64,000 bases of DNA, from NCBI GenBank assembly GCA_030654175.1, contig JAURXZ010000013.1, positions 1-64,000 on the forward strand. Direction: 5' to 3'. The position numbers and the translations under genes were made by a program. Shown here piece by piece: positions 7,874 to 15,702 of the stretch (its first letter is position 1; the number at the start of each line of letters is the position of its first letter). Origin of the DNA: Bacteroidia bacterium (lineage in GTDB: Bacteria > Bacteroidota > Bacteroidia > 2-12-FULL-35-15). The notes under the pieces are model-generated. The model worked only from the letters and a program-made list of their open reading frames with translations. It ran no database searches and was not told where the DNA came from.

Positions 7874-8290
7874 ATGATTCACATTACAAGAAGAGAGCAT
7901 TTTAATGCTGCCCACAAGTTATATAATCCTAAGTGGAGCGAAGAGCAAAATGCCGAAGTATTCGGCAAATGCGCCAATCCGAATTGGCATGGCCATAATT
8001 ATAATTTATACGTTACGGTTAAAGGAAAAGTAAATCAGGATACAGGTTTTTCGGTTAACTTAAAAGAGCTAAGCGTAATTATCAGAACCTATGTAACAGA
8101 TAAATTGGATCACAAAAATTTGAACATGGACGTGGATTTTTTAAAAGACTTAATGCCTTCCACCGAAAATGTTGCCATCGCAATTTGGAAAATATTAACG
8201 CCACATGTAAATGCTTTGGATTGCCAATTACACTGTATTAAGCTGTGCGAAACCGAAAATAATTACGTTGAATATTTTGGAGAGCAGTAA
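7874..8290 (+). CDS. queD: 6-pyruvoyl/6-carboxy-tetrahydropterin synthase family (QueD)
   Basis: 138 residues. Zinc ligands H14 (HFNAAH) and H39/H41 (HGHNY), catalytic C33 (GKCANPNWHGH), the D79-H80 dyad and E126 (CETENNYVEYFG) are all present. The fold converts 7,8-dihydroneopterin triphosphate, the product of GTP cyclohydrolase I. The next gene is folE, so the two form a pterin pair: substrate supply and use in the cytoplasm, for queuosine (6-carboxy product) or for a tetrahydropterin. Sequence alone does not separate QueD from PTPS activity; the symbol is given on bacterial context. The gene appears to be leaderless. Confidence 0.88.
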   Translation: MIHITRREHFNAAHKLYNPKWSEEQNAEVFGKCANPNWHGHNYNLYVTVKGKVNQDTGFSVNLKELSVIIRTYVTDKLDHKNLNMDVDFLKDLMPSTENVAIAIWKILTPHVNALDCQLHCIKLCETENNYVEYFGEQ

Positions 8291-8402
8291 ACACAATTAG
8301 GCAATTATGCAGTAGGCAATTTTTCAATCCGGTGCTTGTAAACTATATAAAAGCTTTTTTTTCTGGTCTGTATGATAAATCAATAAATCAAAATTTTTTA
8401 AG

Positions 8403-9026
8403 ATGTCTCACGATGAATTTGATGATGTAGAAGGTTATAAAAAAATTGACAGGTATAACCTGAAATCAATTGACCACATTGCATCAAAATATAAAACGAT
8501 TTTGAGCGAGATGGGTGAAAACCCTGATCGTGAAGGGCTTTTAAAAACACCTGAACGTGTTGCGAAAGCAATGCAGTTTCTTACGCATGGTTATGATCTA
8601 AATCCGGTAGAGATATTAAGATCAGCTATGTTCAAGGAAGATTACAAACAAATGGTAATTGTAAAAGATATTGAAGTTTATTCAATGTGTGAGCATCATT
8701 TGCTGCCATTTTTTGGCAAGGCACATGTTGCCTATATTCCGGATGGTTATATCATAGGGTTAAGTAAGATACCACGTGTGGTTGATGCTTTTGCAAGGAG
8801 ATTGCAAGTGCAGGAGCGTTTAACAACCGAAATTCGTGATTGTTTGGAAGATACCTTAAAACCTCTTGGTGTAGCTGTGGTAATTGAATGTTCCCATTTA
8901 TGTATGCAAATGCGCGGGATTCAAAAACAAAATTCGGTAACCACAACTTCAGCATTTACCGGAGAATTTTTAAAAGATACTACCCGCACCGAGTTTATTA
9001 GTTTGATAGGATCGAAATTGCATTGA
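8403..9026 (+). CDS. folE: GTP cyclohydrolase I
   Basis: 207 residues. Zinc site C96/H99 ([11 protein letters not shown]) and C167 ([10 protein letters not shown]), and the GTP-binding [10 protein letters not shown] and [22 protein letters not shown] motifs of FolE type IA are intact. It makes 7,8-dihydroneopterin triphosphate from GTP, the first step of folate and, through the upstream queD product, of queuosine or other pterins. The start ATG at 8403 follows the end of queD by about 110 bases that include a short GGCAATT repeat. Probably co-transcribed with queD. Confidence 0.97.
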   Translation: MSHDEFDDVEGYKKIDRYNLKSIDHIASKYKTILSEMGENPDREGLLKTPERVAKAMQFLTHGYDLNPVEILRSAMFKEDYKQMVIVKDIEVYSMCEHHLLPFFGKAHVAYIPDGYIIGLSKIPRVVDAFARRLQVQERLTTEIRDCLEDTLKPLGVAVVIECSHLCMQMRGIQKQNSVTTTSAFTGEFLKDTTRTEFISLIGSKLH

Positions 9027-9069
9027 TTTCTTAATGTTTTGTTAAAAAATCTAAAAAAAACTGACATTT

Positions 9070-9100
9070 TTGCATAAACTACTTAATGGTATTATCTTTG
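9070..9100 (+). promoter_or_regulatory. Promoter of the Bax-inhibitor-1 gene
   Basis: TTG at 9070-9072, a 20-base spacer and TATCTTTG at 9093-9100, a perfect match to the Bacteroidota housekeeping consensus, 28 bases before the ATG at 9129. Confidence 0.8.
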
Positions 9101-9128
9101 TGCCTTATTATACAAATCAAAAAAAACT

Positions 9129-9851
9129 ATGGAAACTAATAATTTTAATTACGTTCAATCAAAGGAAGAAACCAGTGCATTATCAAAAACCTTTATGTCG
9201 AGTGTTTTCTCCTGGATGTTTGCAGCCTTGGCTATTACATCTGTTGTAGCTTATTATTTTGGAAATAGCATGGAACTAATATCAATGCTGATCAATCCTG
9301 AAGTAGGAGGTTTAACAATTCTCGGATATGTTGTTATGTTTTCTCCATTTGCATTTATACTTATAATGACATTTGGAATGAACCGTATCTCTTACCCAAT
9401 ATTACTTTTCTTGTTCATACTGTTTTCAGCGGTAATGGGAATGAGTTTAAGTTTTATTTTCCTTGCTTATACAGCAAGTTCAATCTTCTCAACATTCATT
9501 GCCGCTTCTGCAATGTTTGGTGTAATGTCGGTAGTTGGATACACAACTAAAACTGATCTTACTAAATTCGGTTCCATTATGATGATGGGCCTTGTAGGTA
9601 TTGTTATTGCAAGTTTAATAAACATGTTTATGCACAGTGGAACTATGGATTATATCATTAGTTTTGTTGGCGTTTTAGTTTTTACAGGGTTAACAGCTTA
9701 TGATGTTCAAAAATTAAAAAATATCGGTGCAGGTGTTGAGTTAGGAACTGCTGCAGCCGGTAAATTAGTTATTATGGGAGCATTAAATCTATACATGGAT
9801 TTCATTAATTTGTTTTTAATGTTACTTCGCTTATTTGGCGATAGAAAATAA
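9129..9851 (+). CDS. Bax inhibitor-1 / YccA family membrane protein
   Basis: 240 residues with seven hydrophobic segments (roughly 25-45, 60-80, 85-105, 108-130, 135-155, 163-185, 205-228). Family hallmarks: FMSSVFSWMFAALAITSVVAYY near the N-terminus, GLTAYDVQKLKN and a C-terminal LYMDFINLFLMLLRLFGDRK. BI-1 proteins are inner-membrane pH-sensitive calcium leak channels in some bacteria; the physiological role here is unknown. The gene is a single transcription unit with its own strong promoter and terminator. Confidence 0.92.
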   Translation: METNNFNYVQSKEETSALSKTFMSSVFSWMFAALAITSVVAYYFGNSMELISMLINPEVGGLTILGYVVMFSPFAFILIMTFGMNRISYPILLFLFILFSAVMGMSLSFIFLAYTASSIFSTFIAASAMFGVMSVVGYTTKTDLTKFGSIMMMGLVGIVIASLINMFMHSGTMDYIISFVGVLVFTGLTAYDVQKLKNIGAGVELGTAAAGKLVIMGALNLYMDFINLFLMLLRLFGDRK

Positions 9852-9870
9852 TCCCACATTATATTGTGAA

Positions 9871-9905
9871 TAAAAGAGTCCCGGTAGTTATCGGGACTCT
9901 TTTTA
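9871..9905 (+). terminator. Strong terminator after the BI-1 gene
   Basis: Nine-bp GC-rich stem AGAGTCCCG / CGGGACTCT (9875-9883, 9892-9900) with an eight-base loop, preceded by A-run and followed by TTTTTATTTTT, so it could act on both strands. Confidence 0.92.
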
Positions 9906-9947
9906 TTTTTACTAATATTGAACTTATTAATCATAAACTATTTTAAA

Positions 9948-10832
9948 ATGAAAGCATATATATTTCCGGGACAAGGTTCCCAGTTTGTTGGGATGGGAAA
10001 AGAGTTGTACGAAACATCTGCATTGGCGAAAGAATTATTTGAAAAGGCAAATGATATCCTTGGTTTCAGGATCACCGACATTATGTTCAATGGCACTGAT
10101 GAGGAGTTAAAACAAACAAAAGTTACCCAGCCTGCTATATTTTTACATTCAGTGATTTTAGCAAAAACTTTAGGCGAAAGTTTAAAGCCCGATATGGTAG
10201 CAGGTCATAGTTTGGGTGAGTTTTCAGCTTTAGTGGTAAATAAAACATTATCATTTGAAGATGCCCTGGTATTGGTATCAAAACGCGCTATGGCAATGCA
10301 AAAAGCATGTGAATTGAATCCTTCTACAATGGCGGCTATTTTAAATTTGGATGATAAAGTAATTGAAGCGATCTGTGCCGAAATTACTGAAAGCGGTGAA
10401 GTTGTGGTTCCTGCAAATTATAATAGTCCGGGACAATTAGTTATTTCAGGTACTATTACCGGAATAAATATCGCTTGTGAAAAATTAAAAGCAGCAGGTG
10501 CAAAACGTGCATTAGTCCTGCCTGTTGGTGGTGCATTTCATTCTCCATTGATGGAACCGGCACGCATCGAATTAGAAGCGGCCATTAAAGCGACTAATTT
10601 CAGCCTACCTATTTGTCCGATATATCAAAATGTTACAGCAAACGCAGTTTCTGATCCTGCCGAAATTCAGAAAAATTTGATCGCACAGCTTACCGCTCCT
10701 GTCAAATGGACACAAACTATTCAGCAAATGATTGCTGATGGTGCTACTTCATTTACGGAACTTGGACCGGGGAAAGTATTGCAAGGTTTGGTTAAGAAGA
10801 TAAATCCAGCAATGGAAGCAGCTAGTGCATAA
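9948..10832 (+). CDS. fabD: Malonyl-CoA:ACP transacylase
   Basis: 294 residues from ATG 9948 (the longer frame from 9918 adds ten residues that precede the conserved start MKAYIFPGQGSQ). Active-site S88 in GHSLGE, H198 in GGAFHSPLM, and the QPAI and PVKW motifs are present. It loads malonate onto acyl carrier protein for fatty-acid synthesis. It stands alone between a terminator and repeat copy B; other fab genes are not in the window. Confidence 0.97.
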   Translation: MKAYIFPGQGSQFVGMGKELYETSALAKELFEKANDILGFRITDIMFNGTDEELKQTKVTQPAIFLHSVILAKTLGESLKPDMVAGHSLGEFSALVVNKTLSFEDALVLVSKRAMAMQKACELNPSTMAAILNLDDKVIEAICAEITESGEVVVPANYNSPGQLVISGTITGINIACEKLKAAGAKRALVLPVGGAFHSPLMEPARIELEAAIKATNFSLPICPIYQNVTANAVSDPAEIQKNLIAQLTAPVKWTQTIQQMIADGATSFTELGPGKVLQGLVKKINPAMEAASA

Positions 10833-10937
10833 TTTTTTTATATATCGTCCGTTAATTAATGGTTGGATTTTGGAGATTCCCTTGTTAATAGCGATAGATT
10901 TCCTTTTTTTAAGAGGAATTTTAATGTGAAATTCATT

Positions 10938-11033
10938 TTGGGCGTTCCTTTCTTAAACAAGAAAGGTCGGGCTTTGCGCTTCAATCTTTTCTAAACAGAA
11001 AAGGATTTACCCTGCAATCCCTAATGCAGCAAT
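10938..11033 (-). repeat. Dispersed intergenic repeat, copy B (inverted)
   Basis: Reverse orientation relative to copies A, C and D. It contains GGGCGTTCCTTTCTT, GTCGGGCTTTGCGCTTCAA, the hairpin CTTTTCTAAACAGAAAAG and GCAATCCCTAATGCAGC. It lies between fabD and an outer-membrane protein gene. Confidence 0.85.
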
Positions 11034-11094
11034 ATCGGAGGAAAGAGTCGAGAAGGATTAATAAATTTCTTTACATGTTTTAATAAAAAAAATT

Positions 11095-11739
11095 ATGAAA
11101 AAAGGAATCCTGTTTTTTTTAATGTTCGTGTTTGTTTTGCAAAGCAAAGCGCAATTCCTTAATAGCATTGGTATTACAGCTGGTGTATCTGCAGGGAATC
11201 AGAAATTTTACTTTTTTGATCCTCTTTCAATTTCAAAAAAGAAATATGTTTTTGGTGGGAATGGCAGTGTGTTTTTGGAGTTTTTTAGTGGAGATTATGC
11301 GCGGTGGGTAAGTGAAATTCAATTTAACCAAAAAGGTTCGCTTGATAAGCAGCCGGAAGGTAATTACGCCAACAAACTAAATTACATTTGTTGGAATAAC
11401 TATTTGAAATTACGTTATGAGATGGATCGTATCATTCCATATATTTTAGTAGGTCCGCGATTAGAATATAATTTAACTCAGGGAACTACTTCTCCTGTAA
11501 TTACGGGAAAATTTCTTCCTCTACATGTAAGTGCAGCAGGAGGCGTTGGTGTTGAATTTATAAGTTATAGCAATTTTAAGTTTTTTACCGAAGCATTTTA
11601 TAATCCGGATATATTAATGCCTGCATACAAACGCACAGGACTTAGCGTTAGAAATAAAAACATTGAACTTCGCGTTGGTTTGAAGTATGAATTTGGCGGT
11701 AGAAAGGAAACATGTAATACGCCTACGTACGTGGAGTAA
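11095..11739 (+). CDS. Outer-membrane beta-barrel protein (PorT-like)
   Basis: 214 residues. Signal peptide MKKGILFFLMFVFVLQSKAQ with the typical AQ/F cleavage site. The mature part has the alternating pattern of an eight-strand barrel of the PorT / OMP_b-brl class: FLEFFSGDYARWVSEIQF, YLKLRYEMDRIIPYILVGP, GGVGVEFISYSNFKFFTEAFY and a late strand NIELRVGLKYEFGG. A short Cys-containing tail follows. Role unknown. Convergent with the next lipoprotein gene across an inverted repeat. Confidence 0.8.
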   Translation: MKKGILFFLMFVFVLQSKAQFLNSIGITAGVSAGNQKFYFFDPLSISKKKYVFGGNGSVFLEFFSGDYARWVSEIQFNQKGSLDKQPEGNYANKLNYICWNNYLKLRYEMDRIIPYILVGPRLEYNLTQGTTSPVITGKFLPLHVSAAGGVGVEFISYSNFKFFTEAFYNPDILMPAYKRTGLSVRNKNIELRVGLKYEFGGRKETCNTPTYVE

Positions 11740-11740
11740 A

Positions 11741-11876
11741 GTGGTTACGAATAAACGAGTGGTTACGAATTTACGAAATTGTGCGTAAAAAAACAGCCAC
11801 ACAGCTTCGTAAATTCGTTTTTTATTCGTTTATCCGTAACCAGTAAATTTGTTTTTTATTCGTTATCCGTAACCAA
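11741..11876. repeat. Inverted repeat with T-tracts between convergent genes
   Basis: CGAATTTACGAA (11766-11777) pairs perfectly with TTCGTAAATTCG (11806-11817), which is followed by six T. Outer arms GGTTACGAATAAACGA (11743-11758) and TCGTTTATCCGTAACC (11826-11841) pair with one mismatch. A further direct copy of TTATTCGTTATCCGTAACCA follows. Placed between two convergent genes, it probably acts as a bidirectional terminator. Confidence 0.75.
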
Positions 11877-11889
11877 TCTCCGCTTAATC

Positions 11890-12309
11890 TTACTTAGTTA
11901 AAACTGCTGTAATTGTATCATAATGCGTTCCGGTAGTTTGAACGTAATAGGTTAAGTTGATCTGATTCGCATTTGAAAGTACTCCATTTCCTGAAAGAGA
12001 ATTCCCCTGAATAATTTGTGTTGGAATTGAGAGAGTACTTCCGCTTACTATCGAATAGGCTTTCTTATTAAAGCCATACAAATAGGCAATGAAAATATAC
12101 GATGCCTGTGATGAATCGGTGATGGTACAATTGTACGTGGAAGTCCCATAATCTTTGCTGTTTTCAGAAACAGACCAGTTTCCATGAAATTTTTCACGCG
12201 GATCGGTATTTGCTGGTGTAACTGTTGGATCATCTGCAGGGTTACAAGAGGTTATAAATAATGCTCCGAATAGGGCTGTTGCAATGGAAAGTTGAATTAT
12301 TTTTTTCAT
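11890..12309 (-). CDS. Small lipoprotein of unknown function
   Basis: 139 residues. N-terminus MKKIIQLSIATALFGALFITSC is a lipoprotein signal (lipobox FITSC, lipidated C22), followed by a Pro/Asp/Thr linker. The rest (HGNWSVSENSKDYG ... VQTTGTHYDTITAVLTK) looks like a small beta-barrel of the lipocalin-like type that Bacteroidota export, with FHGNW as the first strand. Not recognised beyond that. Single gene, 40 bases downstream of hutU on the same strand. Confidence 0.75.
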   Translation of the reverse strand: MKKIIQLSIATALFGALFITSCNPADDPTVTPANTDPREKFHGNWSVSENSKDYGTSTYNCTITDSSQASYIFIAYLYGFNKKAYSIVSGSTLSIPTQIIQGNSLSGNGVLSNANQINLTYYVQTTGTHYDTITAVLTK

Positions 12310-12349
12310 GTTGTTAGTTTTTTTTGATCAGCATTAAATTTGATTCCTT

Positions 12350-14359
12350 TTAAAATAAATCATTCAATAAATCGTCATCAACTAAATTTGGTAAGGTTAC
12401 TTTTAAGTTTGGTTTGCGTTCCATTTCACGCTTAATTGCAAAAATCGCTCCATTGTTTCGAGCCCAGCTTCTACGGGCTATTCCGTTGTTCACATCCCAG
12501 AATAACATTGACTTTAATCGTCTATCGCTGTCATCAGTTCCATCCAAAACCAAACCAAAACCACCATTGATCACTTCTCCCCAACCAACACCGCCACCAT
12601 TGTGCAATGATATCCAGGTTGCCCCGCGAAAACTATCTCCTACAAAATTTTGAACCGCCATATCAGCTGTAAAGCTGGAGCCATCATATATATTGGATGT
12701 TTCACGGTAAGGCGAATCAGTACCCGACACATCATGATGATCACGACCAAGAACAACAGGAGCTGAAATTCTTCCGTCATTAATTGCCTTGTTAAATGCC
12801 TCTGCAATTTTTAACCGTCCTTCGGAGTCTGCATATAAAATGCGTGCTTGTGAGCCTACTACCATTTTATTTCCTTGTGCAGCTTTTATCCAACGGATAT
12901 TGTCTTCCAATTGTTGTTTGATTTCAGCCGGTGCAGTTTTAAAAATTTCTTCCAAAACTTCCGTTGCAATTTTATCGGTAGTTCCCAGATCTTTTGGGTC
13001 GCAGGAGGAACACACCCAACGGAAAGGCCCAAAACCATAATCGAAGCACATAGGGCCCAAAATATCCTGAACATACGAGGGGTATATAAATTTGCCATCC
13101 GGTTTCAAAACATCAGCACCTGCACGAGATGCTTCCAACAAAAATGCATTTCCATAATCGAAAAAATACATTCCATTTTTTGTCATTTTATTTATCGCGG
13201 CAACATGGCGTATCAATGTTTTTTGAACTTCTTTTTTAAATTGTTCAGGATCGTCCGCCATCATTTTATTGGCGTCATCGAATGATATGCCCACCGGGTA
13301 ATAACCTCCTGCCCAAGGATTGTGTAAGGATGTTTGATCAGAGCCTAATTCTATTTTTACATTTTTCTCAGCAAACCTTTCCCACAGATCAACAATATTG
13401 CCTTGGTAAGCCAATGATACAGCTTCTTTATTGTCCCGGGCTTTTTCAATTCGAACAATTAAATTATCAAGATCGTTATATACTTCATCTACCCAGCCTT
13501 GTGAATACCTTGTTTGCGTGGCTTTAGGGTTTATTTCAGCAATTACAGCAATGGCTCCGGCAATAACAGCGGCTTTTGGCTGAGCGCCACTCATGCCTCC
13601 TAAACCCGCGCTAACAAAAACTTTCCCTGCTAAGCCATCTTCCCTGCCTCCTGCAAATTTTCTTCCCGCATTTAATAAAGTAATAGTTGTACCGTGAACA
13701 ATTCCTTGCGGGCCAATATACATGAACGAGCCGGCAGTCATCTGTCCGTATTGTGTTACACCCAATGCATTAAATTTTTCGAGATCATCAGGCTTACTGT
13801 AATTGGGGATCATCATGCCGTTGGTAACAACCACTCTTGGGGCATCTTTATGAGAAGGGAACAATCCCATCGGGTGACCGGAGTATAATGTTAACGTTTG
13901 TTCATCGGTCATTTCGGCCAGATACTTCATCGTTAGTAAATACTGGGCCCAGTTTTGAAACACCGCACCATTGCCACCGTATGTAATTAACTCGTGTGGA
14001 TGCTGTGCCACTGCATAATCTAAATTGTTTTGAAGCATCAGCATTATGGCTGCTGCTTGTTTTGACTTATGAGGATAATCAGTTATGGGGCGTGAATGAA
14101 TTGCGTAATCAGGGCGAAAGCGGTACATATAAATGCGGCCGTAATTTATTAATTCCTGAGCAAATTCTTTTGATAGAACAGCGTGATGTATTTTGTCGAA
14201 GTAGCGTAAAGCATTGCGTATGGCCAGTTTTTTTTCTTCCGCACTTAAAATGTCTTTTCGTTTTGGGGCATGATTTAAAAGCGTATCCAATGGTTTTATT
14301 GATGGTAGGTCGGACGGTATGCCTTGTAAAATTTGTTTTTTGAATTCTTCGTTCGTCAT
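12350..14359 (-). CDS. hutU: Urocanate hydratase
   Basis: 669 residues, the long variant common in Bacteroidota. Diagnostic blocks: HPHELITYGGNGAVFQNWAQY, SGHPMGLFPS, MTAGSFMYIGPQGIVHGT, the NAD-binding GLGGMSGAQPKAA, GPFRWVCSSCDP near the active site, GRDHHDVSGTDSPYRET and SLHNGGGVGWGEVINGG. It hydrates urocanate to imidazolone propionate in histidine degradation. No other hut gene is in the window, so the pathway genes must be elsewhere. Start ATG 14359 agrees with family length. Confidence 0.97.
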   Translation of the reverse strand: MTNEEFKKQILQGIPSDLPSIKPLDTLLNHAPKRKDILSAEEKKLAIRNALRYFDKIHHAVLSKEFAQELINYGRIYMYRFRPDYAIHSRPITDYPHKSKQAAAIMLMLQNNLDYAVAQHPHELITYGGNGAVFQNWAQYLLTMKYLAEMTDEQTLTLYSGHPMGLFPSHKDAPRVVVTNGMMIPNYSKPDDLEKFNALGVTQYGQMTAGSFMYIGPQGIVHGTTITLLNAGRKFAGGREDGLAGKVFVSAGLGGMSGAQPKAAVIAGAIAVIAEINPKATQTRYSQGWVDEVYNDLDNLIVRIEKARDNKEAVSLAYQGNIVDLWERFAEKNVKIELGSDQTSLHNPWAGGYYPVGISFDDANKMMADDPEQFKKEVQKTLIRHVAAINKMTKNGMYFFDYGNAFLLEASRAGADVLKPDGKFIYPSYVQDILGPMCFDYGFGPFRWVCSSCDPKDLGTTDKIATEVLEEIFKTAPAEIKQQLEDNIRWIKAAQGNKMVVGSQARILYADSEGRLKIAEAFNKAINDGRISAPVVLGRDHHDVSGTDSPYRETSNIYDGSSFTADMAVQNFVGDSFRGATWISLHNGGGVGWGEVINGGFGLVLDGTDDSDRRLKSMLFWDVNNGIARRSWARNNGAIFAIKREMERKPNLKVTLPNLVDDDLLNDLF

Positions 14360-14465
14360 GTTATTAGTTCATTGGTTCAATAGTTCGTTGGTTTATTGAT
14401 TATTGAACAATTAGTAGATAGTAAAATATACTTACTGATCATCGGCACATCAACACATTAGCACA

Positions 14466-14645
14466 TCATTTCTTTTTATCAATTCTTCCTTTGTTTTTGT
14501 CAAAACCATAGGGGCAATGTTTGCACCCATTTTGGCAGCAATACCCGCGTTTTAATAAATATTTTTCGGTAAAAACAATGTAGCCTTCCGGACTGTAATA
14601 AAAATCATCCGGCTCTAAATTTTTACGATGTGAAAATTCTTCCAT
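14466..14645 (-). CDS. DUF5522 family cysteine-rich small protein
   Basis: 59 residues from ATG at 14645; a TTG at 14654 would add three residues but overlaps the promoter palindrome. The end carries YCCQNGCKHCPYGF, a CC-x3-C-x2-C pattern expected of DUF5522, plus a preceding YYSPEGYIVFTEKYLLKRG. The four cysteines suggest a metal site; this is inference and no function is established to my knowledge. Divergent from the ACC-deaminase-like gene with only 28 bases between start codons. Confidence 0.85.
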   Translation of the reverse strand: MEEFSHRKNLEPDDFYYSPEGYIVFTEKYLLKRGYCCQNGCKHCPYGFDKNKGRIDKKK

Positions 14646-14651
14646 TGGATA

Positions 14652-14669
14652 CAAAATTAACTAATTTTG
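14652..14669. promoter_or_regulatory. Perfect 18-bp palindrome holding two opposed -7 boxes
   Basis: CAAAATTAACTAATTTTG: the right half is TAATTTTG for the plus strand, four bases before the ATG at 14674; the left half read on the minus strand is TAATTTTG six bases before the DUF5522 ATG at 14645. Each is a perfect TAnnTTTG. The two promoters must overlap and both transcripts would be leaderless or nearly so. Confidence 0.55.
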
Positions 14670-14673
14670 TCTT

Positions 14674-15636
14674 ATGCAGTTTGAACCAATGAATATTCCC
14701 CTACAAGCAATAAATGATGCTGTAACAAAGAGTCATGGTATTCGTTTATTTATTTTGCGTACCGACCTGAATCATACTCATATTAGCGGGAACAAATTAT
14801 TTAAACTCAAGTACAATTTGCTTGAAGCAGAAAAAAAAGGAATAAAAACATTACTCACTTTTGGTGGAGCTTTCTCAAATCATATTTCTGCAACTGCTGC
14901 TGCCGGAAAAGAGTATGGATTTAAAACCATTGGAATTATTCGCGGTGAAGCATATCCGGAATTAAATCCCACCCTGCAATTTGCTGTTGAATGCGGAATG
15001 GAACTACATTATGTTTCACGGACCCTTTATCGGAATAAAAAAGAATTGTATGAGTATGTGAATCAACAATTTTCGCAGGAAACGTTTTACCTGATACCCG
15101 AAGGTGGTTCAAATGAGTTGGGAGTATTGGGTTGTAAAGAAATTACGGGATATATAAATACTGATTTTGATTATGTTTGCAGCCCTTGCGGAACCGGTGC
15201 AACAATAGCAGGAATTATTATGTCATTAAAAGGCAATCAAAAAGCGATTGGATTCCAGATCTTAAAAGCAGAAGGATACATTAAAAATGAAGTGGAGGAG
15301 TGGTTGAAAAAACGACCAGCTATTGCTATTGCAACTGATACCATTGGATCTGAAATCGATACTGATTCTGCAACTTCACAAAATAACCGGAGCATTAATG
15401 AAGATTATCATTTTGGAGGCTATGCAAAAAATCAAACTGAACTAACAGGATTTATTAATTGGTTTGAGCAAACAAATCATGTTCCTCTTGATTTTATATA
15501 CACGGGTAAAATGATGTTTGGAATTTACGATCTGATTGGAAAAGGCTTTTTCAAAAAGGGGGAAACGATTGTAGCAGTCCATACCGGTGGTTTACAGGGT
15601 AATGCAGGTATGGGGTTTTTATCCGGCCAAATTTAA
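14674..15636 (+). CDS. ACC deaminase / D-cysteine desulfhydrase family PLP enzyme
   Basis: 320 residues, fold type II PLP enzyme. SGNKLFKLKYNL holds the Schiff-base lysine (K41), followed by LLTFGGAFSNHISATAAAG (the substrate and phosphate site), IPEGGSNELGVLGC and SPCGTGATIAGI. The family includes 1-aminocyclopropane-1-carboxylate deaminase and D-cysteine desulfhydrase; the substrate cannot be assigned by eye, so no symbol is given. It starts 28 bases from the divergent DUF5522 gene. Downstream is the glucosaminidase gene, 66 bases away with its own promoter. Confidence 0.88.
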   Translation: MQFEPMNIPLQAINDAVTKSHGIRLFILRTDLNHTHISGNKLFKLKYNLLEAEKKGIKTLLTFGGAFSNHISATAAAGKEYGFKTIGIIRGEAYPELNPTLQFAVECGMELHYVSRTLYRNKKELYEYVNQQFSQETFYLIPEGGSNELGVLGCKEITGYINTDFDYVCSPCGTGATIAGIIMSLKGNQKAIGFQILKAEGYIKNEVEEWLKKRPAIAIATDTIGSEIDTDSATSQNNRSINEDYHFGGYAKNQTELTGFINWFEQTNHVPLDFIYTGKMMFGIYDLIGKGFFKKGETIVAVHTGGLQGNAGMGFLSGQI

Positions 15637-15689
15637 TAATGCTTTGTGAGGAATTAATATCAATTGTTTAATCATTTGGATTTTATAAT

Positions 15690-15697
15690 TACTTTTG
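15690..15697 (+). promoter_or_regulatory. TACTTTTG -7 box, leaderless glucosaminidase gene
   Basis: Perfect TAnnTTTG, then five A and the ATG at 15703. A TTG at 15664-15666 lies 23 bases upstream. The short distance implies little or no 5' leader. Confidence 0.5.
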
Positions 15698-15702
15698 AAA
15701 AA

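Noticed and set aside
12875-13285. 136-codon plus-strand frame
   Set aside because: Antisense to conserved hutU sequence; Cys/Phe-rich shadow peptide.
14360-14465. Promoter or RNA between hutU and DUF5522
   Set aside because: Only AT-rich simple repeats (TTAGCACATC-like) are visible; nothing specific.
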